64,000 nucleotides of DNA from Serratia liquefaciens ATCC 27592 (lineage in GTDB: Bacteria > Pseudomonadota > Gammaproteobacteria > Enterobacterales > Enterobacteriaceae): contig NC_021741.1 in the NCBI RefSeq assembly GCF_000422085.1, positions 4,526,001 to 4,590,000 of the forward strand. Reading direction: 5' to 3'. The translations under genes and the position numbers were made by a program. Below the pieces are notes generated by a model. The model saw only the letters and a program-made list of their open reading frames with translations. It was not told the origin of the DNA and ran no database searches. Positions within the stretch are counted from its first letter, which is position 1. Every line of letters begins with the position of its first letter. Positions 19,068 to 27,582 of the stretch are shown here, in pieces.

Positions 19068-19706
19068 ATGAGTGCTACCGCGCTTGGCATGATTATCTTC
19101 GCGTATCTGTGTGGCTCAATTTCCAGTGCGATCCTGGTTTGTCGGATCGCCAGGCTGCCCGATCCGCGTGAACATGGCTCAGGGAATCCAGGGGCTACCA
19201 ACGTCCTGCGCATCGGCGGTCGCCTGGCGGCGGCGGCGGTGCTGGTTTTCGATATTCTCAAAGGAATGCTGCCGGTCTGGCTGGCATACAAGCTTAATGT
19301 CCCGCCGCTGTACCTGGGGCTGACGGCAATTGCCGCCTGCGTTGGGCACATCTATCCGGTGTTCTTCCATTTCCGTGGCGGCAAGGGCGTGGCAACAGCA
19401 TTTGGTGCCATAGCGCCGATAGGCTGGGATCTGACCGGTCTGATGACCGGTACCTGGTTGCTGACCGTGTTGCTCAGCGGTTACTCTTCGCTGGGCGCGA
19501 TTGTCAGTGCGCTGATTGCCCCCTTCTACGTTTGGTGGTTCAAACCGCAGTTCACCTTCCCGGTAGCCATGCTGTCATGCCTGATCCTGATGCGGCACCA
19601 CGACAACATTCAGCGCCTTTGGCGTGGCCAGGAAGGAAAAATTTGGGCCAAATTCCGCAAGAAAAAGCCTGAAGCGGTTGAGCAGGAAACCAAAAAAGAA
19701 GAGTAA
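19068..19706 (+). CDS. plsY: Glycerol-3-phosphate acyltransferase PlsY
   Basis: Membrane acyltransferase that transfers acyl from acyl-phosphate to glycerol 3-phosphate in phospholipid synthesis. 212 residues with several membrane segments. The three family motifs are present: [12 protein letters not shown] (about 39-50), [17 protein letters not shown] (about 97-113) and the later [12 protein letters not shown] region. The cytoplasmic tail is basic then acidic. The open frame begins at 18978, but ATG 19068 ([17 protein letters not shown]) fits the family start. In E. coli ttdR and ttdABT follow; here an iron-uptake locus follows. Confidence 0.95.
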   Translation: MSATALGMIIFAYLCGSISSAILVCRIARLPDPREHGSGNPGATNVLRIGGRLAAAAVLVFDILKGMLPVWLAYKLNVPPLYLGLTAIAACVGHIYPVFFHFRGGKGVATAFGAIAPIGWDLTGLMTGTWLLTVLLSGYSSLGAIVSALIAPFYVWWFKPQFTFPVAMLSCLILMRHHDNIQRLWRGQEGKIWAKFRKKKPEAVEQETKKEE

Positions 19707-19718
19707 TTCATAACGCCA

Positions 19719-19736
19719 GGGCAGGTCAGCCTGCCC
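19719..19736 (+). terminator. Hairpin after plsY
   Basis: GGGCAGG-TCAG-CCTGCCC is a perfect 7-bp stem 12 bp past the plsY stop, without a clear T tract. It is a weak or factor-assisted terminator at best. Confidence 0.45.
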
Positions 19737-19888
19737 CGAATTAACCCGGTTTCTGTTCCCCACGGTGCCCGTTTTTTTGAGTTATCACTCTATCGTCGTG
19801 AATATATGGCGTTTTCCCGCCAGGGTAACGCCTCTGCTTTAATAATATCCCTCTTTCAAAATCGCATGAATTGCCAAATCCCCCCATC

Positions 19889-19907
19889 GCTAATGATTAT
19901 CATTAGC
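19889..19907. promoter_or_regulatory. Fur box upstream of the siderophore receptor
   Basis: GCTAATGATTATCATTAGC matches the 19-bp Fur consensus GATAATGATTATCATTATC at 17 positions and is palindromic except for the centre base. It lies 44 bp ahead of the receptor ATG. A possible promoter (-35 TTGCCA 19871-19876, -10 GATTAT 19895-19900, spacer 18) has its -10 inside the box, the usual layout for iron repression. Confidence 0.93.
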
Positions 19908-19951
19908 GACAATTAAATATTGTCATTCCCTAAAGATGGATCATCAATAAA

Positions 19952-22153
19952 ATGCCTATGAAGACTATTCGGCGCCTGATAATAAAACAGCCTAACCTTT
20001 TTATGCTGCTGGCAGGAATATGTACCAGTTCATTGGCTTATGCCGCAGGGGAAAACGAAAGTGTCATTACCGTTTACGGCGAGGGAAATACGGCAGAAGA
20101 AGCCATAGGATCCAATGGAACCTATGCCGCCAAACAAAGCGTTACGGCAACAAAAACCAGCACCCCATTAATCAAAACCCCCCAGTCTATTTCCGTTATT
20201 ACGCAAGAAGAATTACAAACCAAACGCCCAGCCACCATTAAAAATGCGCTCAGCTATACGCCGGGTGTAATGACAGGCAACAGCGGCAGTTCGAGCATAT
20301 TTGATAGCGTCATGATCCGGGGATTCAATAACGTCAGCCAGAATATCTATTTGGACGGTTTGAAATTACAAGGGGATATGTATGCCGACAGCAAAGTGGA
20401 TCCGTATTTTTTACAGCGGGTAGAAGTTTTGCGCGGTCCGGCCTCGGTGCTGTATGGCAAAAGTAACCCCGGCGGCGTTATTTCCAGCGTCAGCAAGCGT
20501 CCACAAAAGCAGCCATTGCATGAATTACAACTGCAGGCCGGCAACCATCACGAATGGAAAACCCAATTCGATTTCAGCGACGCTCTTGATGATGAAGAAG
20601 CATTGGCTTACCGCTTAACCGGTAATTATTACGAAGCGCACAGCCAGCAAAAGGGCGAGCGCGAAAAACGCTATGCCATTGCGCCTTCTTTGCTTTGGCA
20701 GCCGTCGGATAAAACCTCGCTGTTGTTTCAGCTGTCTTTGCAAAACGAACCACGCACCGGTTATTACGGCTGGCTGCCGAGCGAAGGAACTTTGACTTCC
20801 GGCGAATTCGGCAAATTGTCTCCTTCGTTTAACGAGGGCGAGCCCAGCTATAACCGTTTCGAACGCCAGCAGCGCACGGTGGGCTATCAGCTTGATCATG
20901 CCTTCAACGATACCTGGTCCTTCCATCAGGCCGTCCGCTATCAGCATACCAAGGTCAACTGGCGCAGCATCTATGGCAACGGCCTGTGCAACCCAATGAC
21001 CTGCATGGGAGTGGCACCCCAGCAATACGGCACCACCTTGTCCCGCGCAACCATGGTCAGCGACGAGAGATTGAATGGGTTAACCACCGATACCCGGCTG
21101 GAAGGGAAATTGAACGCCGGCAGTTGGCGCCACACCCTGTTGATGGGGATCGACTATTCGCAGCTGCGCAACGATCTGCAAAACAAGATGGGCTCTGCCG
21201 CGCCGCTCAATCTGGTGAACCCGCAGTATGGCAACCATGATGTGCTTTATTTTGGCGACACCCATACGATTAACAAAAACCACCAGTTAGGCACTTATCT
21301 GCAGGATCAGGCCGAATGGCAGAACTGGGTATTCACGCTGGGTGGCCGCTTTGACCACAGCGTCGTAAAAACCCATGAAAGAAGTAATATGACGGGTGCG
21401 GAATCCTCATCCAGCATCACGGATAATGAATTCACCTGGCGTGGCGGCGTTAACTATGTTTTCAATAACGGCATCGCACCTTACGTGAGCTATAGCGAGT
21501 CATTTGAACCCAATAGCGGCAACAGTTTATCAGGCCAGGCTTTCAAACCTTCCCGAGGGAAGCAATATGAAGCAGGGATTAAATTCATCCCTGATAACGC
21601 ACCGGTTTCTGCCTCTATCGCCGCATTCCAACTGACCAAAGACAATAATTTACGCCGTGATGCCATTAACCCTTATTACAATGTGCAGGAAGGCAAAATC
21701 CGCTCTCGCGGGATTGAAATTGAAGGTAAGGCCGCACTCACCTATAACCTTAATTTAATCGCAAGCTATACCTATACCCATGCTGAGTTCCGCGATAACT
21801 CCGGTAATAATGGCCATACTCCAGCCATGGTGCCTAAACATATGGCTAATTTGTGGACCGATTACACCTTTAATCAAGGCTGGTTAAATGGGCTGAGCCT
21901 CGGCGGTGGCGCACGTTATGTGTCAAGCACTCCGGGTGACGATGGGAATAATTTTAAAGTCCCTAGCTATACGGTTTTTGATACCGCCATAAAGTATCAA
22001 CTGGATGATATCCCCGGACTGGAAAACGCAGAAATTGCTTTAAACGTAAATAATATTTTTGATAAGCACTATGTTTCTTCTTGCTTTACCAACAATACCT
22101 GTTCATGGGGTGCAGAACGGCAAATCCTTACCACATTAACCTTGCATTGGTAA
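19952..22153 (+). CDS. TonB-dependent ferrichrome-type siderophore receptor
   Basis: 733-residue outer-membrane receptor. The signal peptide ends near Ala32, and the TonB box ESVITV is at 36-41. The plug domain (TKTSTPLIKTPQSISVIT; RVEVLRGPASVLYGKSNPGG near 165-180) leads into a 22-strand barrel that ends in LTLHW with a terminal aromatic. The tail YVSSCF...CSWGAERQ resembles FhuA/FcuA receptors, which suggests a hydroxamate such as ferrichrome; the ligand is inferred. The start could be M1 or M3. Codons look more AT-rich than neighbouring core genes. A Fur box lies just upstream. Confidence 0.93.
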   Translation: MPMKTIRRLIIKQPNLFMLLAGICTSSLAYAAGENESVITVYGEGNTAEEAIGSNGTYAAKQSVTATKTSTPLIKTPQSISVITQEELQTKRPATIKNALSYTPGVMTGNSGSSSIFDSVMIRGFNNVSQNIYLDGLKLQGDMYADSKVDPYFLQRVEVLRGPASVLYGKSNPGGVISSVSKRPQKQPLHELQLQAGNHHEWKTQFDFSDALDDEEALAYRLTGNYYEAHSQQKGEREKRYAIAPSLLWQPSDKTSLLFQLSLQNEPRTGYYGWLPSEGTLTSGEFGKLSPSFNEGEPSYNRFERQQRTVGYQLDHAFNDTWSFHQAVRYQHTKVNWRSIYGNGLCNPMTCMGVAPQQYGTTLSRATMVSDERLNGLTTDTRLEGKLNAGSWRHTLLMGIDYSQLRNDLQNKMGSAAPLNLVNPQYGNHDVLYFGDTHTINKNHQLGTYLQDQAEWQNWVFTLGGRFDHSVVKTHERSNMTGAESSSSITDNEFTWRGGVNYVFNNGIAPYVSYSESFEPNSGNSLSGQAFKPSRGKQYEAGIKFIPDNAPVSASIAAFQLTKDNNLRRDAINPYYNVQEGKIRSRGIEIEGKAALTYNLNLIASYTYTHAEFRDNSGNNGHTPAMVPKHMANLWTDYTFNQGWLNGLSLGGGARYVSSTPGDDGNNFKVPSYTVFDTAIKYQLDDIPGLENAEIALNVNNIFDKHYVSSCFTNNTCSWGAERQILTTLTLHW

Positions 22154-22240
22154 TAACAAATATTACAGCCCTATTCTTTCGAAATTATATTGAGCTACAT
22201 GTCGTGCTTTAATTATGGCGTTTGATTTTCGCCACTCTAT

Positions 22241-22264
22241 TTCTTGGCCAATCTTGGCCAAGAA
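22241..22264 (+). other. Perfect 10-bp hairpin between receptor and ABC genes
   Basis: TTCTTGGCCA-ATCT-TGGCCAAGAA is a perfect 10-bp stem with a 4-nt loop, 30 bp ahead of the first ABC gene. There is no T tract, so it may be an mRNA processing/stability element or operator rather than a terminator. Confidence 0.5.
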
Positions 22265-22294
22265 TCCTTATTTATATTCCTCAGGGGAGTTATT

Positions 22295-24091
22295 ATGAGT
22301 AGTCATCAAACGGGGGCCGGTAAGCCTGGTCCTATCGGGCGACTGCTGCGGCCTATACGTGGGAGCCTTATTGTCGCCGGGGTACTGGCAGCTATCGGCA
22401 CAATATTCACGCTGGTGCCGTTGGCGGGCATTGCCCATATTGCCGTCATTGTTTTGGGTCATCAGGAACAAACAGGAGCCGCTACTCCGTTTCTGGCGGC
22501 GGGTGGGATTGGCGACAGCGTCGTCGTCTGCCTGGTCAGCCTGTTTGTCGGCTTAATCATTGTCACCCTGGCCGAAGTGCTCGCACACCTGGCCGATAAC
22601 CGTATTACCCATGGCCTGCGCATTACGGCGGCCCGGCGTCTGGCACAGGTGCCCTTGGGGTGGTTTAGCGACCGTGCCTCAGGCGAAGTGAAACAGGCGA
22701 TGCAGGACGATATTGGCACCCTGCACGATCTCACCGCCCACTTTTTCACCACGCTGGGACGCACAATCGGCGCGATGCTGATCTCGGTTATCTACATGTT
22801 CGTCATGGACTGGCGGATGGCGATCGTCTCGATCATTCCTTTCTTCCTGTTCTTCTTCATTTTCGGCAGGGCTCAGAAAGCCGGAGCGCCCCATATGGGC
22901 GAGTTTGTTAAGGGGTTAGGCCGTATCAATAATGCCGTAGCCGAATTCGTTAACGGCATCCCGGTGATCAAAACCTTCAGCGGCGGCGGCAAAGCGCACA
23001 GCAGCTACCGTAAAGCGATCGCCTCCTTTACCCAGATATTCACCCGTACCATGAGCCCGGTGATCAAGACCATCGCGCTGGCGAATGCCATCGTTGCTCC
23101 GGTGACCGTATTGGGGGTGGTGTTGGTTTTCGGTACCTTGTTTGTGGCATTGGGCTGGCTTGAACCGCTTAACGTCTTGCCGTTCGCCCTGGTCGCACCG
23201 GGTATTTCCGCCCCGCTGCTGCTAATGGGCTTTATTACCCACGGCCTGCGTAATGCCACAGGGGCAGCGGAACGCATACAATCGCTGCTGGACACGCCGA
23301 TCCTCACGCAGCCGGAAGTGCAGCCAATGCTGAAAGACGCGGAGATCCGTTTCGAACAAACCGGTTATTCCTACAATAGTGACAGTCACGTGCTGGCAGA
23401 CATCAACCTCAGCCTAAAACCCGGCAGCGTAACCGCCATCGTCGGCCCATCCGGTGCGGGCAAATCCACTCTGGCACGCTTGCTGTTGCGCTTCTTCGAT
23501 CCGACACAGGGGCGCATCACGCTTGGCGGAGTCGATCTGCGCGAAATGAGCTCGACCCAGCTTTATCAACACATTGGTTTCGTGTTGCAGGAAGTGAAGC
23601 TGATCCACGCCAGCCTGCGAGAAAATATTGCGTTGGGTCGCCCCAATGCCAGCATGCAAGAAATCGAAGCCGCCGCCAGGGCTGCCAATATTCACGATCA
23701 TATCCTGAGCTTGCCACGGGGCTACGACTCGGTAGTCGGGGAGGATGCAAAACTCTCCGGGGGTGAACAGCAGCGCGTAAGCATTGCGCGCGCCGTACTG
23801 TTGAACCCACCGATTTTGGTATTGGATGAAGCCACCGCCGCCGCTGATGCGGAGAACGAATACCTGATTCAGGAAGCCCTTTCCAACTTTGCCAAAAATC
23901 GTACGTTACTGGTGATTGCCCATCGGTTAGACACCATCATGCACGCCGATCATATCGTTGTGCTTGAGGACGGCACGATCCGCGAACAAGGCAACCATGC
24001 CGAGTTGTTGGCCGGCCAAGGCCGCTATGCTCGCCTCTGGGCTGCGGGGGGTTACGAAAACATGACGAAACAGGCGGATCAACCATGTTAA
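22295..24091 (+). CDS. ABC half-transporter, exporter fold, siderophore-linked (first of pair)
   Basis: 598 residues: an N-terminal six-helix ABC-exporter-type membrane domain (about 20-325) and a C-terminal ATPase. Walker A is GPSGAGKST at 384-392, the signature LSGGEQQR is near 487, and Walker B runs into DEATAAADAENE near 511 (the D-loop is AAAD rather than the common SALD). The H-loop is VIAHRLDTI. CAGGGGAG precedes ATG 22295; the frame is open from 22244. It pairs with the next gene by a 7-bp overlap and follows a Fur-controlled receptor. By analogy with YbtP/YbtQ and IrtA/IrtB it may import ferri-siderophore, although export cannot be excluded. Confidence 0.88.
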   Translation: MSSHQTGAGKPGPIGRLLRPIRGSLIVAGVLAAIGTIFTLVPLAGIAHIAVIVLGHQEQTGAATPFLAAGGIGDSVVVCLVSLFVGLIIVTLAEVLAHLADNRITHGLRITAARRLAQVPLGWFSDRASGEVKQAMQDDIGTLHDLTAHFFTTLGRTIGAMLISVIYMFVMDWRMAIVSIIPFFLFFFIFGRAQKAGAPHMGEFVKGLGRINNAVAEFVNGIPVIKTFSGGGKAHSSYRKAIASFTQIFTRTMSPVIKTIALANAIVAPVTVLGVVLVFGTLFVALGWLEPLNVLPFALVAPGISAPLLLMGFITHGLRNATGAAERIQSLLDTPILTQPEVQPMLKDAEIRFEQTGYSYNSDSHVLADINLSLKPGSVTAIVGPSGAGKSTLARLLLRFFDPTQGRITLGGVDLREMSSTQLYQHIGFVLQEVKLIHASLRENIALGRPNASMQEIEAAARAANIHDHILSLPRGYDSVVGEDAKLSGGEQQRVSIARAVLLNPPILVLDEATAAADAENEYLIQEALSNFAKNRTLLVIAHRLDTIMHADHIVVLEDGTIREQGNHAELLAGQGRYARLWAAGGYENMTKQADQPC

Positions 24092-25827
24092 AAACATTTA
24101 TGCAGTTGCTCGGCAACGATGCTCCCATATTCCGTCGTTATATCGGCATGGCCGCGCTTTACGGTGTGTGTTGCGGCCTGACGGTCACCACCTTGGTGCC
24201 TATAGTCGGCTATCTGCTGCAAGGTGAAGTCTACACGGCGGCCGGCTGGCTGATAGCGCTTTTCGCCGGCGTACTTTTGAGCTGGCTGCTGCGCAGGCGC
24301 GTCGATTTCGCCGGCATGAACGTAGGTTCATCGCTGTTACTGACGGCCCGTCAACGCATTGGCGACCATGTGGCTACCTTGCCTATCGGCTGGTTCACTC
24401 CTGATAATACGGCGCGACTCAGTCATGTGGTTTCTCAGGGGATGATGGATGTGGCGCAACTCCCGGCGCACCTTTTTACACCGATCGTCAGCGGTATCGT
24501 CACGCCGCTGGTGCTGGTGATAGCGCTCTGCACCCTGCAGTGGCAAATGGGGCTACTGGCGCTGGCGGCCCCCCCCCTGATAGCCGGTATTTTCCTGCTC
24601 TCAGCGCGGCTCGGTACCCAGGCTGACGAAGCCTTCCATCAGGCATCCGCCCACACCAGCCAACGTATGGTGGAGTTTGCTCAGGCACAGTCCGTACTGC
24701 GCGCCTTTAATGGCGAAGGCGGCGGGACCCGTTTCCTCGAACAGGCCATCGATCGGCAGTATCAGTCAGGCAAACGGCTTATTTATATCTCCACGGCCTC
24801 TGTGGTGCTCAACTCCTGGGTAGTGCAACTGGTGTTTGCCACCCTCTTGGTCACCGGAGCCACGCTGCTGAGCCATTCTCAGGGGAACCTGCCGGCTATC
24901 GGTAGCGCCGTGGGGACGGTGATCGCCCTGATGCTGGTTAGCCGCTTTATCGACCCGTTGCTGGACGTTGCCAGTTATGGCGAAGCCCTGCGAAACGCCC
25001 GCGGCCAGTTAAATGCCGTCAGCGAAATTTTAGCCATTACCCCCTTGCCCGAACCTCAACAGGCACAACGGCCACATGACGGCTCGCTGGAGCTGCGCGA
25101 TGTTTCGTTCAGCTATTCGCCAGAACAGGCTGCCGTACTGCGCGGGGTCAGCTTTAAGGTGGAACCCGGCACCATGACCGCACTGGTTGGCGCATCCGGC
25201 TCGGGTAAAACCAGCCTGGTTCGTTTGATTGCGCGTTTCTTTGACGTCACCGGCGGGGCAGTGATGATTGGCGGAGCCGACGTACGCCAGATCCCTAACG
25301 AACAATTGACGGATCAGATCAGCCAGATTTTCCAAAATACCTACCTGTTCCAAGGCAGCATTGGCGAAAACATCCGTCTGGGTAAGCCGACGGCCAGCGA
25401 TGAGGAAGTGTTGATGGCCATCGAACAAGCCGGGGCGGCGGAAATCATCAAACGGCTGCCCCAGGGGCTGGATACCCCGGTAGGGGAAGGCGGCGCACGG
25501 CTTTCCGGCGGCGAGCGCCAGCGTATTTCTATCGCCCGCGCGCTGATTAAAGACGCCCCTGTTCTGCTGGTTGATGAAGCGACTGCGGCACTGGATCCCG
25601 AGAATCAAGCGATCATTGCCGACACCCTGGCACGGCTGCGCGGCAAGAAGACGTTGATTGTCATTGCGCACCAGCTGTCGACGGTAGCGATGGCCGATCA
25701 AATTCTGGTACTGCAAGACGGCGAAATTGCTGAACGCGGCACCCATGCCCAGCTTGAAGCCCTGGGGGGACGCTACGCGCATTTCCTGACTCAGCGGCAC
25801 AGAACCAAAGGTTGGCGTATTGCCTGA
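24085..25827 (+). CDS. ABC half-transporter, exporter fold, siderophore-linked (second of pair)
   Basis: 580 residues with a membrane domain (about 15-310) and an ATPase. Walker A GASGSGKTS is near 369, the signature LSGGERQR near 473, Walker B/D-loop LLVDEATAALDPEN near 493-506, and the H-loop VIAHQLSTV. It overlaps the upstream half-transporter by 7 bp (stop read through ATGTTAA), so a heterodimer is likely. No substrate-binding protein or siderophore synthesis gene is nearby, which fits YbtPQ/IrtAB-like importers that work without a binding protein. It is followed by a strong terminator shared with tsaD. Confidence 0.88.
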   Translation: MLKTFMQLLGNDAPIFRRYIGMAALYGVCCGLTVTTLVPIVGYLLQGEVYTAAGWLIALFAGVLLSWLLRRRVDFAGMNVGSSLLLTARQRIGDHVATLPIGWFTPDNTARLSHVVSQGMMDVAQLPAHLFTPIVSGIVTPLVLVIALCTLQWQMGLLALAAPPLIAGIFLLSARLGTQADEAFHQASAHTSQRMVEFAQAQSVLRAFNGEGGGTRFLEQAIDRQYQSGKRLIYISTASVVLNSWVVQLVFATLLVTGATLLSHSQGNLPAIGSAVGTVIALMLVSRFIDPLLDVASYGEALRNARGQLNAVSEILAITPLPEPQQAQRPHDGSLELRDVSFSYSPEQAAVLRGVSFKVEPGTMTALVGASGSGKTSLVRLIARFFDVTGGAVMIGGADVRQIPNEQLTDQISQIFQNTYLFQGSIGENIRLGKPTASDEEVLMAIEQAGAAEIIKRLPQGLDTPVGEGGARLSGGERQRISIARALIKDAPVLLVDEATAALDPENQAIIADTLARLRGKKTLIVIAHQLSTVAMADQILVLQDGEIAERGTHAQLEALGGRYAHFLTQRHRTKGWRIA

Positions 25828-25836
25828 CTGAAAACT

Positions 25837-25864
25837 GAAAAGGCTCCCACTGGGAGCCTTTTGT
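25837..25864. terminator. Bidirectional terminator between the ABC pair and tsaD
   Basis: AAAAGGCTCCC-AC-TGGGAGCCTTTTG has a 7-bp GC-rich core (GGCTCCC/GGGAGCC) flanked by A and T runs. It serves two convergent units. Confidence 0.9.
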
Positions 25865-25889
25865 TTGACTATGGAAATGTCCAGGCCAA

Positions 25890-26903
25890 TTAGACGGCAG
25901 GCAGCTCAGCCAATGGCCAGCGCGGCCGTACCGAAACACTCAGCTCCGGATTAGCGCCGCTTTTCAGCCGCACCATGCCTGCGTAAGCGATCATCGCGCC
26001 GTTATCGGTGCAGAACTCCGGTCGGGCGTAAAACACTTCACCGCCGCGCTTATGCATCATTTCTGCCAGCTTGGTTCGCAGCGTACGGTTGGCGCTGACG
26101 CCACCGGCCATCACCAGGCGCTTAAAGCCGGTTTGTTCCAGCGCGCGTTTGCATTTGATCGCCAGCGTATCCACCACTGCATCTTCAAACGCCCGGGCTA
26201 TGTCAGCACGCGTCTGATCGTCATTGCCGTTGGAGCGAATGGTATTGGCGGCAAAGGTCTTCAGCCCGGAGAAGCTGAAATCCAGCCCTGGCCGGTCGGT
26301 CATCGGGCGTGGGAAGGTGAAACGCCCCGCCGTGCCCTGTTGCGCCATCTTCGACAGCATCGGCCCGCCAGGGTAGTCCAGCCCAAGCAGCTTGGCGGTT
26401 TTGTCGAAAGCTTCCCCGGCCGCATCGTCGACCGATTCGCCCAGCAGTTCATATTCGCCGATACCGGTCACGCTGATCAGCTGCGTATGCCCGCCAGACA
26501 CCAGCAGCGCGACAAACGGGAACGCCGGCGGGTTATCTTCCAGCATCGGCGCCAGCAGGTGGCCTTCCATATGATGCACCGGCACCGCCGGCACATTCCA
26601 GGCAAACGCCAGTGCGCGGCCAATGGTGGCTCCGACCAGCAGCGCCCCCACCAGGCCCGGCCCGGCGGTGTAGGCAACGCCGTCGATATCCGCCGCGGTC
26701 AGGTTCGCTTCCTTCAATGCCGCCTGAATCAACGGCACGGTTTTGCGCACGTGATCGCGGGAGGCCAGCTCCGGCACCACGCCGCCGTAGTCGGCATGCA
26801 GCTTCACCTGGCTGTACAATTGGTTGGCTAATAAACCGGCCTGATCGTCATACACTGCAATTCCGGTTTCATCGCAGGAGGTTTCTATGCCCAGTACTCG
26901 CAT
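25890..26903 (-). CDS. tsaD: tRNA threonylcarbamoyladenosine transferase TsaD
   Basis: Essential Kae1-family protein that transfers the threonylcarbamoyl group to A37 of ANN-decoding tRNAs with TsaB and TsaE. 337 residues from ATG 26903 ([14 protein letters not shown]), as in E. coli. The metal ligands His111 and His115 lie in VHHMEGH, and the ASKHA ATP-binding signatures are present ([10 protein letters not shown] near 133; [13 protein letters not shown] near 265). Upstream Met codons at 26918 and 26915 are open, but the shorter start fits homologues. It is divergent from rpsU. Confidence 0.97.
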   Translation of the reverse strand: MRVLGIETSCDETGIAVYDDQAGLLANQLYSQVKLHADYGGVVPELASRDHVRKTVPLIQAALKEANLTAADIDGVAYTAGPGLVGALLVGATIGRALAFAWNVPAVPVHHMEGHLLAPMLEDNPPAFPFVALLVSGGHTQLISVTGIGEYELLGESVDDAAGEAFDKTAKLLGLDYPGGPMLSKMAQQGTAGRFTFPRPMTDRPGLDFSFSGLKTFAANTIRSNGNDDQTRADIARAFEDAVVDTLAIKCKRALEQTGFKRLVMAGGVSANRTLRTKLAEMMHKRGGEVFYARPEFCTDNGAMIAYAGMVRLKSGANPELSVSVRPRWPLAELPAV

Positions 26904-27060
26904 TACATTTCCCATCATTCACGTGCGGCCGCCAGTTTAGCACAATCGGGCCTGTTTACCGCCAGCGTGGCGCACGCTTGTCACCATTATTGGGCTATGT
27001 TGATGATTACAGCCACAAATGCCGATTTGATTAAAAACGAGCATTTTTTTCTGATTAGTC

Positions 27061-27066
27061 TATAAT
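27061..27066 (+). promoter_or_regulatory. Candidate -10 element for the rpsU operon (upstream)
   Basis: A perfect TATAAT lies 165 bp before rpsU. No good -35 at standard spacing is visible (the preceding tract is T-rich). E. coli uses several promoters ahead of rpsU, so an upstream one here is plausible. The 326-bp tsaD-rpsU gap holds this, the promoter at 27133-27162 and no gene. Confidence 0.4.
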
Positions 27067-27132
27067 CAGCGCCCGATGCAAAATTGCGCATGTTTTACCA
27101 GGGTGGCCGCAGGTTTCAATTTGCTGTGGTGC

Positions 27133-27162
27133 TTTACAAAGCAGCATCCGTTGAAGTAAAAT
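27133..27162 (+). promoter_or_regulatory. Candidate sigma70 promoter for the rpsU-dnaG-rpoD operon
   Basis: TTTACA, an 18-bp spacer and TAAAAT lie about 70 bp ahead of the rpsU ATG. Each hexamer matches the consensus at five and four positions respectively. Assigned by sequence and position only. Confidence 0.5.
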
Positions 27163-27218
27163 TCCGCACCATTTTGAAATTGCTGGCGCTTGGCCAGCAG
27201 CAAACCGAATTTTATTGA

Positions 27219-27446
<228 letters not shown>

Positions 27447-27519
27447 TTCTTCGGGGGCAACCCCGCCGCGTGAATTTCTGATTTTAAAAATCGCGCAGAC
27501 CGAGTAGTTGCATACGAAG

Positions 27520-27560
27520 GCCGTGCTTTCCGAAAGGAATGCGCGGCTTGTTCTCGTTTA
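27520..27560 (+). terminator. Internal attenuator between rpsU and dnaG
   Basis: GCCGTGCTTTCC-GAAA-GGAATGCGCGGC pairs at 10 of 12 positions plus a G-U, closed by a GNRA tetraloop, then a T-rich tract (TTGTTCTCGTTT). It corresponds in place to the T1 terminator of the E. coli operon, which keeps primase levels below S21. Confidence 0.85.
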
Positions 27561-27582
27561 TAGGCTAGTAAAGTAAGGGCTT

